This document shows positions 43,441 to 51,872 of a DNA stretch of 64,000 nucleotides, piece by piece. Numbering within the stretch: position 1 is the stretch's first letter; each line of letters begins with the position of its first letter. Under the pieces are notes generated by a model. That model did no database searches. It worked only from the letters and a program-made list of their open reading frames with translations, and was not told the DNA's origin. The position numbers were made by a program, and so were the translations under genes. The stretch comes from Paraburkholderia hiiakae (GTDB lineage: Bacteria > Pseudomonadota > Gammaproteobacteria > Burkholderiales > Burkholderiaceae), in assembly GCF_904848665.1 (NCBI RefSeq), contig NZ_CAJHCQ010000008.1, forward strand, positions 1-64,000, given 5' to 3'.

Positions 43441-45161
43441 GAAGCGCTCCCTCGTGGGTCGTCGTTTCGTTCCTGCAACTTGCGCGTTGTTACGTGTGCC
43501 GGCACATCACCCACATCGGGCAGATCGGCCGCGTCGGCAACGAGCGCATCCTCGGCGCGCAGTCCCGCGAACGCGGCGGCCAGCAGCTTGTCCTGGCTCC
43601 ATTCATCGCGACCGTAGATCGCCGTCATCTTCCCCGCCGACATCACGCCGATGCGGTCGCAGATCAGCATCAGCTCTCGCAAGTCGCTCGACACCACCAC
43701 GAGCGCCCGGCCTTCGCGCGCGAGTGCGCCCATCAGCGCGTAGATGTCGAACTTCGCGCCGACGTCGATCCCGCGCGTGGGCTCGTCGAACAGCACGACG
43801 CGCATTGGCTGCGTGATGTCGCGCGCGAGCCAGCGGCCGATCACGACCTTCTGCTGGTTGCCGCCCGAAAGCTCGCCCACCGGCTGTGCGGGCCCGGACG
43901 TGCGGATGTGCAGTGCGTCGATCTGCGTGCGCGCGAGCGTGTTCTCGCGCGCCACGTCCACGACGCCGTAGCGCGACACCGCGCCCACGTTGCCAAGCGT
44001 TACGTTCGCGGCGAGCGGCTGCGGCAACAGCAGCCCTTCGCCCTTGCGGTCTTCGGTGATGAGCGCGATGCCAAGGCGTACCGCGTCGGCGGGCGAGCCG
44101 ATCTGCACTGGCTCCGGCGCCGCGCCCGGCGTGGGCGCCAGCGCCACCGTGCCGCGCTCCATGCGGTCTGCGCCGTAGATGAGCCGCATCAGCTCCGTCC
44201 TGCCTGCGCCGATCAGCCCCGAAACACCGAAAATCTCGCCCGCGCGCACCTCGAACGACACGTCGCGCACGGCCTTCGCGCGCGTGAGTCCTTCCACCTT
44301 CAAAAGCGTCGCAGCGATACGCCGCTGCCCTAGATCGATGCGCTCGCCAAGCTCGCGCCCCACCATCAGCGCGACGATACGCTCGGGCGTGAGGTTCGCC
44401 ATGGCGTCCACGCGCACGAGCTTGCCGTCGCGCAGTACCGCGACGCGCTGCGCAATGCGCTCGAGTTCTTCGAGCCGGTGCGAGATGTAGACGAGCGCCA
44501 CGCCGCGTGCCTTCAGGCGCGCGATCTGCTCGAACAGCAACTCGACCTCGCGAGCCGTGAGCATGGCGGTGGGCTCGTCGAGGATCAGCACGCGCATGTC
44601 GCTGCGATTCCGACCTTCGGGGCCGCCGGCACCATCGACGCTCCCGATCAGGTTGCGCGCGATCTCCACGAGCTGCTGATGCCCAATGCCAAGCTCCCCC
44701 ACCGGCGTGTCGGGGTCGATCGCCTCGAGCCCGACCTGCGCCATCGCGGCCCGCGCGTTTTCACGCAGGCGCTTGCGATCGATCCAGCCGAACCGCAGCG
44801 GCCCCGACTGCGGCAGGCGGTCCAGAAAAAGATTCTCCGCGACACTCAGCGTGGGCAGCAGGTTCAGCTCCTGCATGACCATGCGCACGCCGAGCGCCTC
44901 GGCTTCGCGGCGGCTCGCCGGGGCGTAGGGGCGGCCCATCAGTGACATGCTGCCCGCGCTCCGTGCCGTCAGGCCGCTCACGATCTTCGAGAGCGTGCTC
45001 TTGCCCGCGCCGTTTTCCCCCGTGAGCGCAAGCACTTCGCCGGCGTGCAGCGCGAGGCTGACGTCGGCGAGCACCGGCTGCTCGTAGGTCTTCCCCACGC
45101 CCGTGACCGTAAGCACGGCGGGCGCAGGTGACGCTACGTCGGGGACATTTTCATCCATCAC
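43437..45161 (-). CDS. rbsA: Ribose ABC transporter ATP-binding protein (duplicated ATPase)
   Basis: 574 residues with two ABC domains, as in RbsA/MglA. The N-terminal half has Walker A LTGENGAGKST (about residues 51-61), the signature region GELGIGHQQLVEIARNL and Walker B VLILDEPTAML. The C-terminal half has the degenerate P-loop VSGLIGAGRTELMRLIYG, signature LSGGNQQKVVIGRWL and Walker B VVLFDEPTRGIDVGAK. It drives ribose uptake with RbsC. A long GC hairpin lies between it and rbsB. Confidence 0.94.
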   Translation of the reverse strand: MMDENVPDVASPAPAVLTVTGVGKTYEQPVLADVSLALHAGEVLALTGENGAGKSTLSKIVSGLTARSAGSMSLMGRPYAPASRREAEALGVRMVMQELNLLPTLSVAENLFLDRLPQSGPLRFGWIDRKRLRENARAAMAQVGLEAIDPDTPVGELGIGHQQLVEIARNLIGSVDGAGGPEGRNRSDMRVLILDEPTAMLTAREVELLFEQIARLKARGVALVYISHRLEELERIAQRVAVLRDGKLVRVDAMANLTPERIVALMVGRELGERIDLGQRRIAATLLKVEGLTRAKAVRDVSFEVRAGEIFGVSGLIGAGRTELMRLIYGADRMERGTVALAPTPGAAPEPVQIGSPADAVRLGIALITEDRKGEGLLLPQPLAANVTLGNVGAVSRYGVVDVARENTLARTQIDALHIRTSGPAQPVGELSGGNQQKVVIGRWLARDITQPMRVVLFDEPTRGIDVGAKFDIYALMGALAREGRALVVVSSDLRELMLICDRIGVMSAGKMTAIYGRDEWSQDKLLAAAFAGLRAEDALVADAADLPDVGDVPAHVTTRKLQERNDDPRGSAS

Positions 45162-45393
45162 GATCCTGTAGTCGCGCGCCGCGCCGCCGGGTTCAACCGG
45201 TGAGGAGCGGCCCGGATACTGCGGGTCTGCGCCGCCGCGGCGCGCTCCGGTAGAGCGGCGTCGGACGGCGCGCCAGGCAGCGATTCCCCACCCGGCGGAA
45301 GACGGCCGCCCATGCGGCCATCCCGGTACAAATAACGGCCGCGCGGCGAGATTCTTGAGCGTTTATTGAGTTAAGTGAACAAATACCGCCGCG

Positions 45394-45440
45394 GCGGCGC
45401 GGGTCGGTGGCCCGGCCGGCCACGGCGGGCGTCGCGCCGC
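45394..45440 (-). other. Intercistronic GC hairpin between rbsB and rbsA
   Basis: GCGGCGCG and CGCGCCGC close an 8-bp stem enclosing further pairing (GGCCGGCC core), beginning at the base next to the rbsB stop. Such structures often protect the abundant binding-protein mRNA and lower expression of the genes behind it. Confidence 0.5.
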
Positions 45441-46403
45441 TTACTTCGTGACGAGCACCACGGGCGTTTCGACGATGCCCGACAGCTCCGACTGCTTCTT
45501 GTGCTCCTTGAGCGCCTTCAAGGCGGTGTCGATGCCGAACACGGCCTGCTTCGCCGCATACTGGTCGGCGGTGGCGAGCACGCGGCCGTCCTTGAGCATC
45601 GGCTTGATAGCGTCGATGTTGTCGTAGCCGACCACGTAGACCTTGCCCTGCTTGCCCGCCGCGCGCACAGCCGACACGGCGCCGATCGCCATGTTGTCGT
45701 TGCCGCACAGGAGCGCCTTGATGTCGGGGTATTCGTTGAGTATCGCGGCGGCGACGGCGTTGCCCTTGTCGATCTCCCATTCGCCCGACTGCGTCGAGAC
45801 GATCTTCGCGCCCACGGCATCCATCGCGTCCTTGAAGCCCGCGGTGCGCTGCTGCGCGTTGGTCGTGGTGGAAACACCCTCGACAATGCCCACCGGGTCG
45901 CCCGACTTCAGGCGCTTGGCGAGGTAGTCGCCCACGAGGCGCGCGCCCTTGCGGTTGTCGGGGCCTACGAACGGGACGTTCAGGTCCTTGGACTTGAGCA
46001 CATCGGCGTCGAGCTTGTTGTCGATGTTCACGACGATGATGCCCGCGTCCACGGCCTTCTTCACGACGGGCACGAGCGCCTTGGAGTCGGCGGGCGCGAG
46101 CACGATGGCGTCGACCTTGGAGACGATCATCTGCTCGACGATCTGGATTTGCGCAGCGGTGTCGGTCTCGTTCTTGATGCCGTTGGTGATGAGATCGAAC
46201 TCGGAGGCGTTGTGCTTCTGGTAGTCCTTCGCGCCGGTCTCCATGGTGAGGAAGAACTCGTTGGCGAGCGACTTCATGACGAGCGCGACCTTCGGCTTGT
46301 GAGGCGCCTGCGCGCGGGCCGCGAGCGGCAAGGCGCCTGTCACGGCGGTTGTGGCGAGCGCGCTGGCGGCGAGGAGGATGCGGCGGCGAATGCGGGAGTT
46401 CAT
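45441..46403 (-). CDS. rbsB: Ribose ABC transporter substrate-binding protein
   Basis: 320 residues from ATG 46403 with GGAG upstream. A signal peptide with twin arginines ends near ARAQAPHKPK. The mature protein has the ribose-binding fold: VALVMKSLANEFFLTMETGA, KVDAIVLAPADSKALVPVVK, VPFVGPDNRKGARLVGDYLA and LCGNDNMAIGAVSAVRAAGK, then VVGYDNIDAIKPMLKDGR. It is periplasmic and the first gene of the operon. It is separated from rbsA by 279 bases that contain a GC-rich hairpin right after the stop codon. Confidence 0.93.
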   Translation of the reverse strand: MNSRIRRRILLAASALATTAVTGALPLAARAQAPHKPKVALVMKSLANEFFLTMETGAKDYQKHNASEFDLITNGIKNETDTAAQIQIVEQMIVSKVDAIVLAPADSKALVPVVKKAVDAGIIVVNIDNKLDADVLKSKDLNVPFVGPDNRKGARLVGDYLAKRLKSGDPVGIVEGVSTTTNAQQRTAGFKDAMDAVGAKIVSTQSGEWEIDKGNAVAAAILNEYPDIKALLCGNDNMAIGAVSAVRAAGKQGKVYVVGYDNIDAIKPMLKDGRVLATADQYAAKQAVFGIDTALKALKEHKKQSELSGIVETPVVLVTK

Positions 46404-46457
46404 TTCTGGGAGTCTCCGGTTTGTCGGGCCCGGCTGGGCCCTGCTTTCTGGTTATGC

Positions 46458-46469
46458 GCAAACGTTTTC
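46458..46469. promoter_or_regulatory. RbsR-type operator upstream of rbsB
   Basis: GCAAACGTTTTC contains the perfect dyad AAACGTTT (46460-46467), the core of LacI/RbsR-family operators with a central CG. It lies 55 bases upstream of the rbsB start, next to the rbsR regulator's operon. Confidence 0.7.
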
Positions 46470-46584
46470 TGCCGGCCCATTCTCGGCGCAGGCGCTGAAT
46501 GATGTCAACTCAGGCGCCAACTCGAGGTGCCAACTTCGGGTGCCGATGCGGCAGCGCAACAGCCCGAAACTCGGCCGCCCCACC

Positions 46585-47562
46585 TCAGAGCCAGTTGATA
46601 CGGCGAAACAGGAAAAACAGGAAGATGTCGAGCAGGAGCATGGCGCCGAGACAGATCTGGTAGCCGAACCTGAAATGTAGCTCCGGAATATGCTCGAAGT
46701 TCATACCATAAATACCCGCAATCATCGTCGGCACGGCGAATAACGCAGCGAACGCGCCGAGCCGCTTGGTTACTTCGTTCTCCGCGAGGGAGATCATGCC
46801 GAGGTTCACCTGGACGGCGGTGACGATCATTTCGCGGCGCGCGTCGATCATGTTGGACACGCGCACGAGGTGGTCGTACACGTCGCGATAATACGCTTGC
46901 ATGCCCACGCAGATTTGCGGGATGCGTCCGCCCACGAGCTTGCCGACGGCATCCACGAACGGTGTGACGTGATGCGCGAGGATCACGAGGCGGCGCTTGA
47001 GCGAATACAGATCTTCGATGATCGCCCGCGAGCCCGCGAGGTCGTGCTTGTCGAAGATGCGGTCCTCCAGTTCCTCGATTTCGGCAGAGAGCGTTTCGAG
47101 CACCGGCGCGTAGCGGTCGACCACGCTGTCCATGAGCGCGTAGAGCACGAAGCCCGAGCCTTCGCGCAGCAATTCGGGCTCGCGCTCGCAGCGCGCGCGC
47201 ACGTCGGTGAAGCCCTGCTGCGCCCGGTGGCGCACCGAAAGCACGAAATTGGGGCCGGCGAATACGTTCACCTGCCCTGTGATGACTTCGCCGTCGTCGT
47301 CGAGTTCGAGCGTGTGGAGCACGCAAAAGAGCGTGTCGCCGTATTCCTCGATCTTCGGCCGCTGGTTGCCGTTCATTACGTCTTCGATGGCGAGCGCATG
47401 GAGGTCGAACTCCTCCTTCATCGCCGCCATTTCGCCGGCGTCGGGATCCTTGAGCGCGACCCACACGAAACACTCGGGCTTCGCCAGATAGTCGCTGATG
47501 GCCTCGACGGAGACGTCGGCCAGTTTCTTGCCGCCTTGATACGCGACGCAGTTGATTAGCAT
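46585..47562 (-). CDS. corA: CorA family magnesium/cobalt transporter
   Basis: 325 residues from ATG 47562 (MLINCVAYQGGKKLADVSVE) with AAAAGGAAC upstream; the open frame continues to 47802 but does not look coding. A large cytoplasmic domain (about 1-260, with a long helix LVRVSNMIDARREMIVTAVQ) is followed by two membrane spans near the end. The family selectivity motif is intact (YGMNFEHIPE). The C-terminus is basic (FRRINWL). It takes up Mg2+ (and Co2+) through a pentameric channel in the inner membrane. Confidence 0.94.
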   Translation of the reverse strand: MLINCVAYQGGKKLADVSVEAISDYLAKPECFVWVALKDPDAGEMAAMKEEFDLHALAIEDVMNGNQRPKIEEYGDTLFCVLHTLELDDDGEVITGQVNVFAGPNFVLSVRHRAQQGFTDVRARCEREPELLREGSGFVLYALMDSVVDRYAPVLETLSAEIEELEDRIFDKHDLAGSRAIIEDLYSLKRRLVILAHHVTPFVDAVGKLVGGRIPQICVGMQAYYRDVYDHLVRVSNMIDARREMIVTAVQVNLGMISLAENEVTKRLGAFAALFAVPTMIAGIYGMNFEHIPELHFRFGYQICLGAMLLLDIFLFFLFRRINWL

Positions 47563-47767
47563 GTTCCTTTTCTTCCGGGCGACGGGTCGCGCCCGCGCCG
47601 CTTCGAGTTGCACCGGTTGCCAAGTGTAAGGTGTTCCGTTGACCCGCGACGCCTGGACGAGGTTCCCGAGCGGCTTGCGCCCGGCTCGCCGCGCCGAACT
47701 GGCGCCTGAGAGCACTACCCGTGCCCGCTGTGCAGCGGTGGCGGCGAACTGCTGTGCGGTTCCCGGC

Positions 47768-48211
47768 CTACTGAGCGACGCGGCGGATGCCGATGCGGTC
47801 ATTCTTGTCGAATGTCACGCTCGCGCGGTTGGTGTAGCGCGGATCCACGAGGAAGCGCAGCTCGATCACGGGATCGAACTGCGTCGTCACGCCAATGCGG
47901 TGCACACCCGGTTTGAGGTAGAACGTGACGTGCTCGCCGTCCATGAGGTCGGTGACGGGCTCGCCGTCGATGTACACGGGCGCGTCGCGAAATTTGACGA
48001 TGACGTTGCGGGTGCGCTCGCGGCGCACGTCCACGGCTACGAGCCCCTCGCCGGGCTGGGTATAGCCCGGCTTCAGGATGCGCTCGGCCGGCACGGCCTT
48101 GAAAGGCATGGGTGGCGCCTGCTCCTCGGCGCAGCCGCCGAGTGCGAACGCAATTACCACCGCGACGGCGGCGATGCTCGCAGTCGACCTGCGCGATGGC
48201 ATGAGCGGCAT
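47768..48211 (-). CDS. Small lipoprotein, function unknown
   Basis: 147 residues (ATG 48211; ATG 48202 is also possible). A signal peptide ends in the lipobox FALGGC, so it should be anchored in the outer or inner membrane. The rest is beta-rich, with VRRERTRNVIVKFRDAPVYI, then DGEPVTDLMDGEHVTFYLKP and GVHRIGV; this resembles PEGA-like repeats that present a short loop on a surface protein. No partner is evident. It is divergent from the CydX-like gene; the tandem 25-bp repeat lies between them. Confidence 0.75.
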   Translation of the reverse strand: MPLMPSRRSTASIAAVAVVIAFALGGCAEEQAPPMPFKAVPAERILKPGYTQPGEGLVAVDVRRERTRNVIVKFRDAPVYIDGEPVTDLMDGEHVTFYLKPGVHRIGVTTQFDPVIELRFLVDPRYTNRASVTFDKNDRIGIRRVAQ

Positions 48212-48261
48212 GGGCGCTTTCCCCTCGTTTTATCCGGCCTGGCTTCGGTTCGGGCCCATCA

Positions 48262-48311
48262 TATACGTACGGGCGCCAGATCGATCTATACGTACGGGCG
48301 CCAGATCGATC
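48262..48311. repeat. Tandem duplication of a 25-bp unit
   Basis: Two exact, directly adjacent copies (48262-48286 and 48287-48311) of a unit that begins TATACGTACGGGCGCC and ends AGATCGATC. Each copy contains the small palindromes CGTACG, GGCGCC and GATCGATC. It lies in the divergent promoter region between the lipoprotein and the CydX-like gene. Confidence 0.85.
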
Positions 48312-48379
48312 ATCGATGTTATATGCTTCGGGGAATGCGCGGCAGCGCGCGCAACCTGCACAAAGAGGAGGCAACGGCC

Positions 48380-48559
48380 ATGTGGTACTTCTCGTGGATC
48401 CTCGGCATCGGCGTTGCGCTCGGCTTTGGCATCATCAACGTGATGTGGCTCGACGCTACCGGCAAATTCCTGAACGGACACGGTCCCGAACAGGCCGGCC
48501 CGCAAAGCGCGCCGCCGGGAGACGCCGACACACCACGCGGCGAGGCACGCCGCCCGTGA
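48380..48559 (+). CDS. cydX: Orphan CydX/YbgT-like small membrane protein
   Basis: 59 residues from ATG 48380 with AAGAGGAG nine bases upstream. MWYFSWILGIGVALGFGIIN followed by VMW is the CydX/YbgT signature (W-Y-F-x-W-I-L-G, one membrane helix). CydX is the small third subunit of cytochrome bd oxidase and normally lies right after cydAB. Here cydAB is absent, and the protein has a Pro/Gly-rich soluble tail of about 30 residues that classical CydX lacks. Its stop overlaps the start of the next gene (GTGA). Confidence 0.8.
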   Translation: MWYFSWILGIGVALGFGIINVMWLDATGKFLNGHGPEQAGPQSAPPGDADTPRGEARRP

Positions 48560-49149
48560 CAAGACTGGTGTTCTTCTGCGGCCACGCCGGTGCCGGCAAG
48601 ACATCGCTCGCCAAACAGCTGTTCGCCCCGCTCGCCCGCGAGACTGGCGAGCCCTTCTGCCTGCTGGACAAGGACACGCTCTACGGCGGCTATAGCGCAG
48701 CCGCGATGGGCGCGCTCACGCACGACCCGAACGATCGCGACAGCCCGCTCTTCCTGCAGCATTTGCGCGACCCCGAGTACCGGGGACTCATCGACACCGC
48801 CCGCGAAAACCTCGAACTTGGCGTGAGTGCGCTCGTGATCGGCCCGCTGTCGCGCGAAGTGCGCGAACGCAAGCTGTTCGACCGCGCCTGGCTTGGCATC
48901 GGTCTGGATGTGGGGCTTACCGTGGTGTGGGTGCATACGAGCGAGGAAACGGCGCACGCGCGCATCGTCGCGCGTGCTCATCCCGTCGACGCCTACAAGC
49001 TCGCTCACTGGGACGAATACCGGCAGCGGTGTTTCATGCCGTCGGGCGCGCAACGCGACGACCTTCTCCTCTTCGACAACACCGCGCCCGCCGCGGCCGA
49101 CTACGACGCGTTGTTACAACGCATCGTATCGGCAACGGCATCGACGTGA
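48556..49149 (+). CDS. P-loop kinase-like protein (AAA family ATPase)
   Basis: 197 residues from GTG 48556 (MTRLVFFCGHAGAGKTSLAK), overlapping the cydX stop. Walker A is GHAGAGKTS (9-17). A lid-like region and VVWVHTSEETAHARIVARAH follow, in the style of gluconate kinase, shikimate kinase and zeta-toxin-like small-molecule kinases. The substrate cannot be named. Translational coupling to the CydX-like protein is notable. Confidence 0.8.
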   Translation: MTRLVFFCGHAGAGKTSLAKQLFAPLARETGEPFCLLDKDTLYGGYSAAAMGALTHDPNDRDSPLFLQHLRDPEYRGLIDTARENLELGVSALVIGPLSREVRERKLFDRAWLGIGLDVGLTVVWVHTSEETAHARIVARAHPVDAYKLAHWDEYRQRCFMPSGAQRDDLLLFDNTAPAAADYDALLQRIVSATAST

Positions 49150-49153
49150 GACT

Positions 49154-50257
49154 TCAGGCCGCCACCTTCGCGCGGCTGTCGAGCGTGGCGCCTTCGTACA
49201 CCTGGCCAAAGCGGTTCGCGAGGAACTGCTGAAGCGACACCTGCTCCTGGCGCACGAACCCGGCTTGCGGCAGACGCTTTTCGCGGAACAAATCGAGCAC
49301 CGCGCACATGGCGCCGGCCGTGGTGATCTGAATTGCGCTCATGGGCACGCCGCACACCGTCTTCGCGAAGATCTTGCGCGTGAACACTTCCTGTACGAGC
49401 TTGCCGTCGCGCATGCCGGTAACGGTCATGAAGATGAGCACGACGTCCTGCTCCGTGGCGGGGACCGAGCGCCGCATGATCGACTTGAGCGTATCGCGGT
49501 CGCTGGAAAGGCGCAGGTCTTCGAGCAGGAATTGCATGAGCGCGCGATGACCCGGATAGCGCACCGACTTGTAGTCGAGCGACTCGACTTTGCCCGAAAG
49601 CGTCTCGCAGAGCGTGCCCAAACCGCCCGAGGTATTGAAGGCTTCGTATTCCACGCCGTCGAGCGAGAAGTGCTCGAGGCCTTCGAGCGGCTGCACCCAC
49701 TGCGTGCGGCCTTCGCGGATCGCTTCGCACGGCTGGCAATACTCGTTGATGAGCCCGTCCACGCTCCACGTGAGGTTGTACTTGAGCGCGTTGGTGGGGA
49801 ACTGCGGCAGCGCGCCCACGCGCATCTTGACGTCGCGGATCTCGGTGAAGCGGCTCGCGAGCGCATGCGCCGCAATGCCGATGAAGCCGGGCGCGAGACC
49901 GCATTGCGGCATGAACACATGATCTGCGCCCTCGGCCAGGGCGCGGATCGCGTGCGTCGCGCGCACGTCCTCGGTCAGGTCGAAGTAATGGACGCCCGCG
50001 CCCTTCGCCGCCGATGCGACGTTCACCGCCAGGTAGTACGGCAGCGCGTTGATGAGCACGTCGTAGCCTTCGAGCGCGCCGCGCAGCGCGGCAGCGTCGC
50101 CGGAATCGACACGCGCGGTGGGGATGCCCTGCGCTGCGAGCGGTTCGAGCGCCTTCGCATCGCGGTCGAAAGCAGCCACTTCGTAGTCGCCGCTCTCGCG
50201 CAGCATGTGGGCAATGGTGTGGCCGATCAGGCCGGCGCCTGCAATCGCAACTTTCAT
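49154..50257 (-). CDS. Saccharopine dehydrogenase family protein
   Basis: 367 residues from ATG 50257 (MKVAIAGAGLIGHTIAHMLR). Rossmann start GAGLIGH and ALEGYDVLINALPYYLAVNV, then VHYFDLTEDV and PQCGLAPGFIGIAAHALASR, all typical of the saccharopine dehydrogenase/lysine-ketoglutarate reductase family. The C-terminal domain includes VYEGATLDSRAKVAA. It probably takes part in lysine or another amino acid's breakdown; the substrate is not certain. It follows an Lrp regulator on the same strand, with inverted-repeat operators in between. Confidence 0.87.
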   Translation of the reverse strand: MKVAIAGAGLIGHTIAHMLRESGDYEVAAFDRDAKALEPLAAQGIPTARVDSGDAAALRGALEGYDVLINALPYYLAVNVASAAKGAGVHYFDLTEDVRATHAIRALAEGADHVFMPQCGLAPGFIGIAAHALASRFTEIRDVKMRVGALPQFPTNALKYNLTWSVDGLINEYCQPCEAIREGRTQWVQPLEGLEHFSLDGVEYEAFNTSGGLGTLCETLSGKVESLDYKSVRYPGHRALMQFLLEDLRLSSDRDTLKSIMRRSVPATEQDVVLIFMTVTGMRDGKLVQEVFTRKIFAKTVCGVPMSAIQITTAGAMCAVLDLFREKRLPQAGFVRQEQVSLQQFLANRFGQVYEGATLDSRAKVAA

Positions 50258-50373
50258 GTGTCATCTCCTTTGGTTTTCTATGCTTGGGGATGGGCAGCGC
50301 CCGCTCAAACACAGTCTAGGGAGAGACAAAAACGGTTCATAGACGCAAAACGATGCGTTTCGACCGTGATTTT

Positions 50374-50410
50374 CGTCATTATGACGATTGATTTCGTCGA
50401 AATGACGAAA
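50374..50410. promoter_or_regulatory. Inverted repeats, likely Lrp/AsnC operator
   Basis: CGTCATTATGACG (50374-50386, dyad around one unpaired base) and TTTCGTCGAAATGACGAAA (50392-50410, 7-bp arms) lie 117-153 bases upstream of the saccharopine-dehydrogenase-like gene, with AAACG..CGTTT nearby. Repeated GTC/GAC half-sites suit an Lrp-type octamer. The regulator is encoded just upstream. Confidence 0.6.
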
Positions 50411-50478
50411 ACGATCAATTTCGATGGAGAATGCCCCGTCGTCCAGCCTGCAGTTCAACCTGTAAATCGGCCCGCAGT

Positions 50479-50943
50479 TCAGCCAGTCACCGAGCCGCGA
50501 TCGACTTTGCGCGCGAGCACGATCGAGGTGGTCGTACGCTCCACGCCCGGCATGCCACCGATCTGGTCGAGCAGGTCATTGAGGCGGTCGGGCGAATCGG
50601 CGCGCAGCCACGCCACGTAGTCGTACTCGCCGCTCACGGCGCACAGCAACTGCACTTCGGGCATCTTGCCGAGGCGCTTTTGCACATCGGGCCCGTGGCG
50701 CGGCGCGATGATGAGCCCGACCCACGCCTGCAAGCTCGCGTCGAGCACGTCCTGGCCGAGGCGCACGCCGTAGCCCGCAATCACCTGCGTGCGCTCCAGG
50801 CGCTCGATGCGCGCAAGCACCGTGGTGCGCGCGACACCCAGGCGCCGCGCGAGGTTCGCGACGCTTTCGCGCGCGTTTTCCTGCAGCAGCGCGACGAGGC
50901 TGCGGTCGAGGTCGTCGAGTTGATCGAGGCGCGGAGGTCTCAT
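50479..50943 (-). CDS. Lrp/AsnC family transcriptional regulator
   Basis: 154 residues from ATG 50943 (MRPPRLDQLDDLDRSLVALL); the frame extends to 51069 without coding character. N-terminal HTH (ESVANLARRLGVARTTVLAR, about 28-47) and C-terminal RAM domain (LQAWVGLIIAPRHGPDVQKR, then VQLLCAVSGEYDYVAWLRA). It probably senses an amino acid and controls the next gene, the saccharopine-dehydrogenase-like protein, through the repeats at 50374-50410. Confidence 0.9.
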   Translation of the reverse strand: MRPPRLDQLDDLDRSLVALLQENARESVANLARRLGVARTTVLARIERLERTQVIAGYGVRLGQDVLDASLQAWVGLIIAPRHGPDVQKRLGKMPEVQLLCAVSGEYDYVAWLRADSPDRLNDLLDQIGGMPGVERTTTSIVLARKVDRGSVTG

Positions 50944-51169
50944 CGGGCGGCGGTCTCTTTGAGAAGTCTGAACGGCGTCATTATCGCGCGTGGCTGGGCG
51001 CGCCGGGCGGCGGACACGGCGTGCAAGCCATGCGCGACGGGTATTTCCACGCGTTTCGTTTGTAAGCAAGTGTCGCAGCCGGGGCGTCGTGAAGCGAGAA
51101 CGTGGTACTAATATCGGCTGCAGGCATTCTGGCCGTGCTACCCGCTACGAAATGATTCAAGGAGTCACA

Positions 51170-51715
51170 ATGAAGAAAGCTTTCGTCATCCTTGCCGCCT
51201 CGCTCTCGATGAGCGGCGCATTCGCGCAAAGCGCCGCGCCGGCCGCCGCGGCCTCGGCTGCATCGAGCGCCGACGTGCGTGCCGCGCAGCATCAGCAGCG
51301 TGTCGAGGAGCGCATCACGTGGCTGCATACGCAGCTCAAGATCACGCCCGAGCAAGAGCCGCAATGGAAGACATTCGCCGACGTCATGCGCAGCAACGGC
51401 CAGACCATGGCCGGCCTCTACAAACAGCGCATGGAAGGCGAGAGCACGCGTAACGCGCTCGACGACATGAAGCAATACGCGCAAATCTCGCAGGCGCACG
51501 CCGAAGACATGCAGAAGCTCGTCACGGCGTTCGAGCCGCTCTATACGAGCCTCTCGCCTGAGCAAAAGAAGCTCGCCGACCAGACCTTCCGCCACGGCAG
51601 CGAGCATGGCCCGTCGGGCAAGCCGATGAAGCCGAAGCACAAGGGTAAGATGAAGCCGTCCGCAGACGCAGCACCAAGCGAGGGCGAAGCGGCCAGCACG
51701 CCGGCCGCGCAGTAA
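51170..51715 (+). CDS. LTXXQ-motif periplasmic protein (Spy/CpxP family)
   Basis: 181 residues from ATG 51170 with AAGGAG upstream. The signal peptide ends GAFAQ. The mature protein is helical: HQQRVEERITWLHTQLKITP then EQEPQWKTF is the LTXXQ-like repeat, and LYTSLSPEQKKLADQTFRH repeats it near residue 140. The C-terminus is Lys/Pro/Ala-rich. Family members such as Spy act as periplasmic chaperones. The gene stands alone. Confidence 0.88.
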   Translation: MKKAFVILAASLSMSGAFAQSAAPAAAASAASSADVRAAQHQQRVEERITWLHTQLKITPEQEPQWKTFADVMRSNGQTMAGLYKQRMEGESTRNALDDMKQYAQISQAHAEDMQKLVTAFEPLYTSLSPEQKKLADQTFRHGSEHGPSGKPMKPKHKGKMKPSADAAPSEGEAASTPAAQ

Positions 51716-51872
51716 GAAGGAGTAAGGCGCACCCGCCATCGGGCCACGCTCCCATGCGTGCGCGGTGGCCCGATCCAGGGTACCCTTGCGGACCGCGCGA
51801 CGGCCGGGCAGTTTCGCCCGGCCGTCGCTTCTTTGGAACCCGATTCCTGGAAGCAGGTCCGCTGCTCACGCC

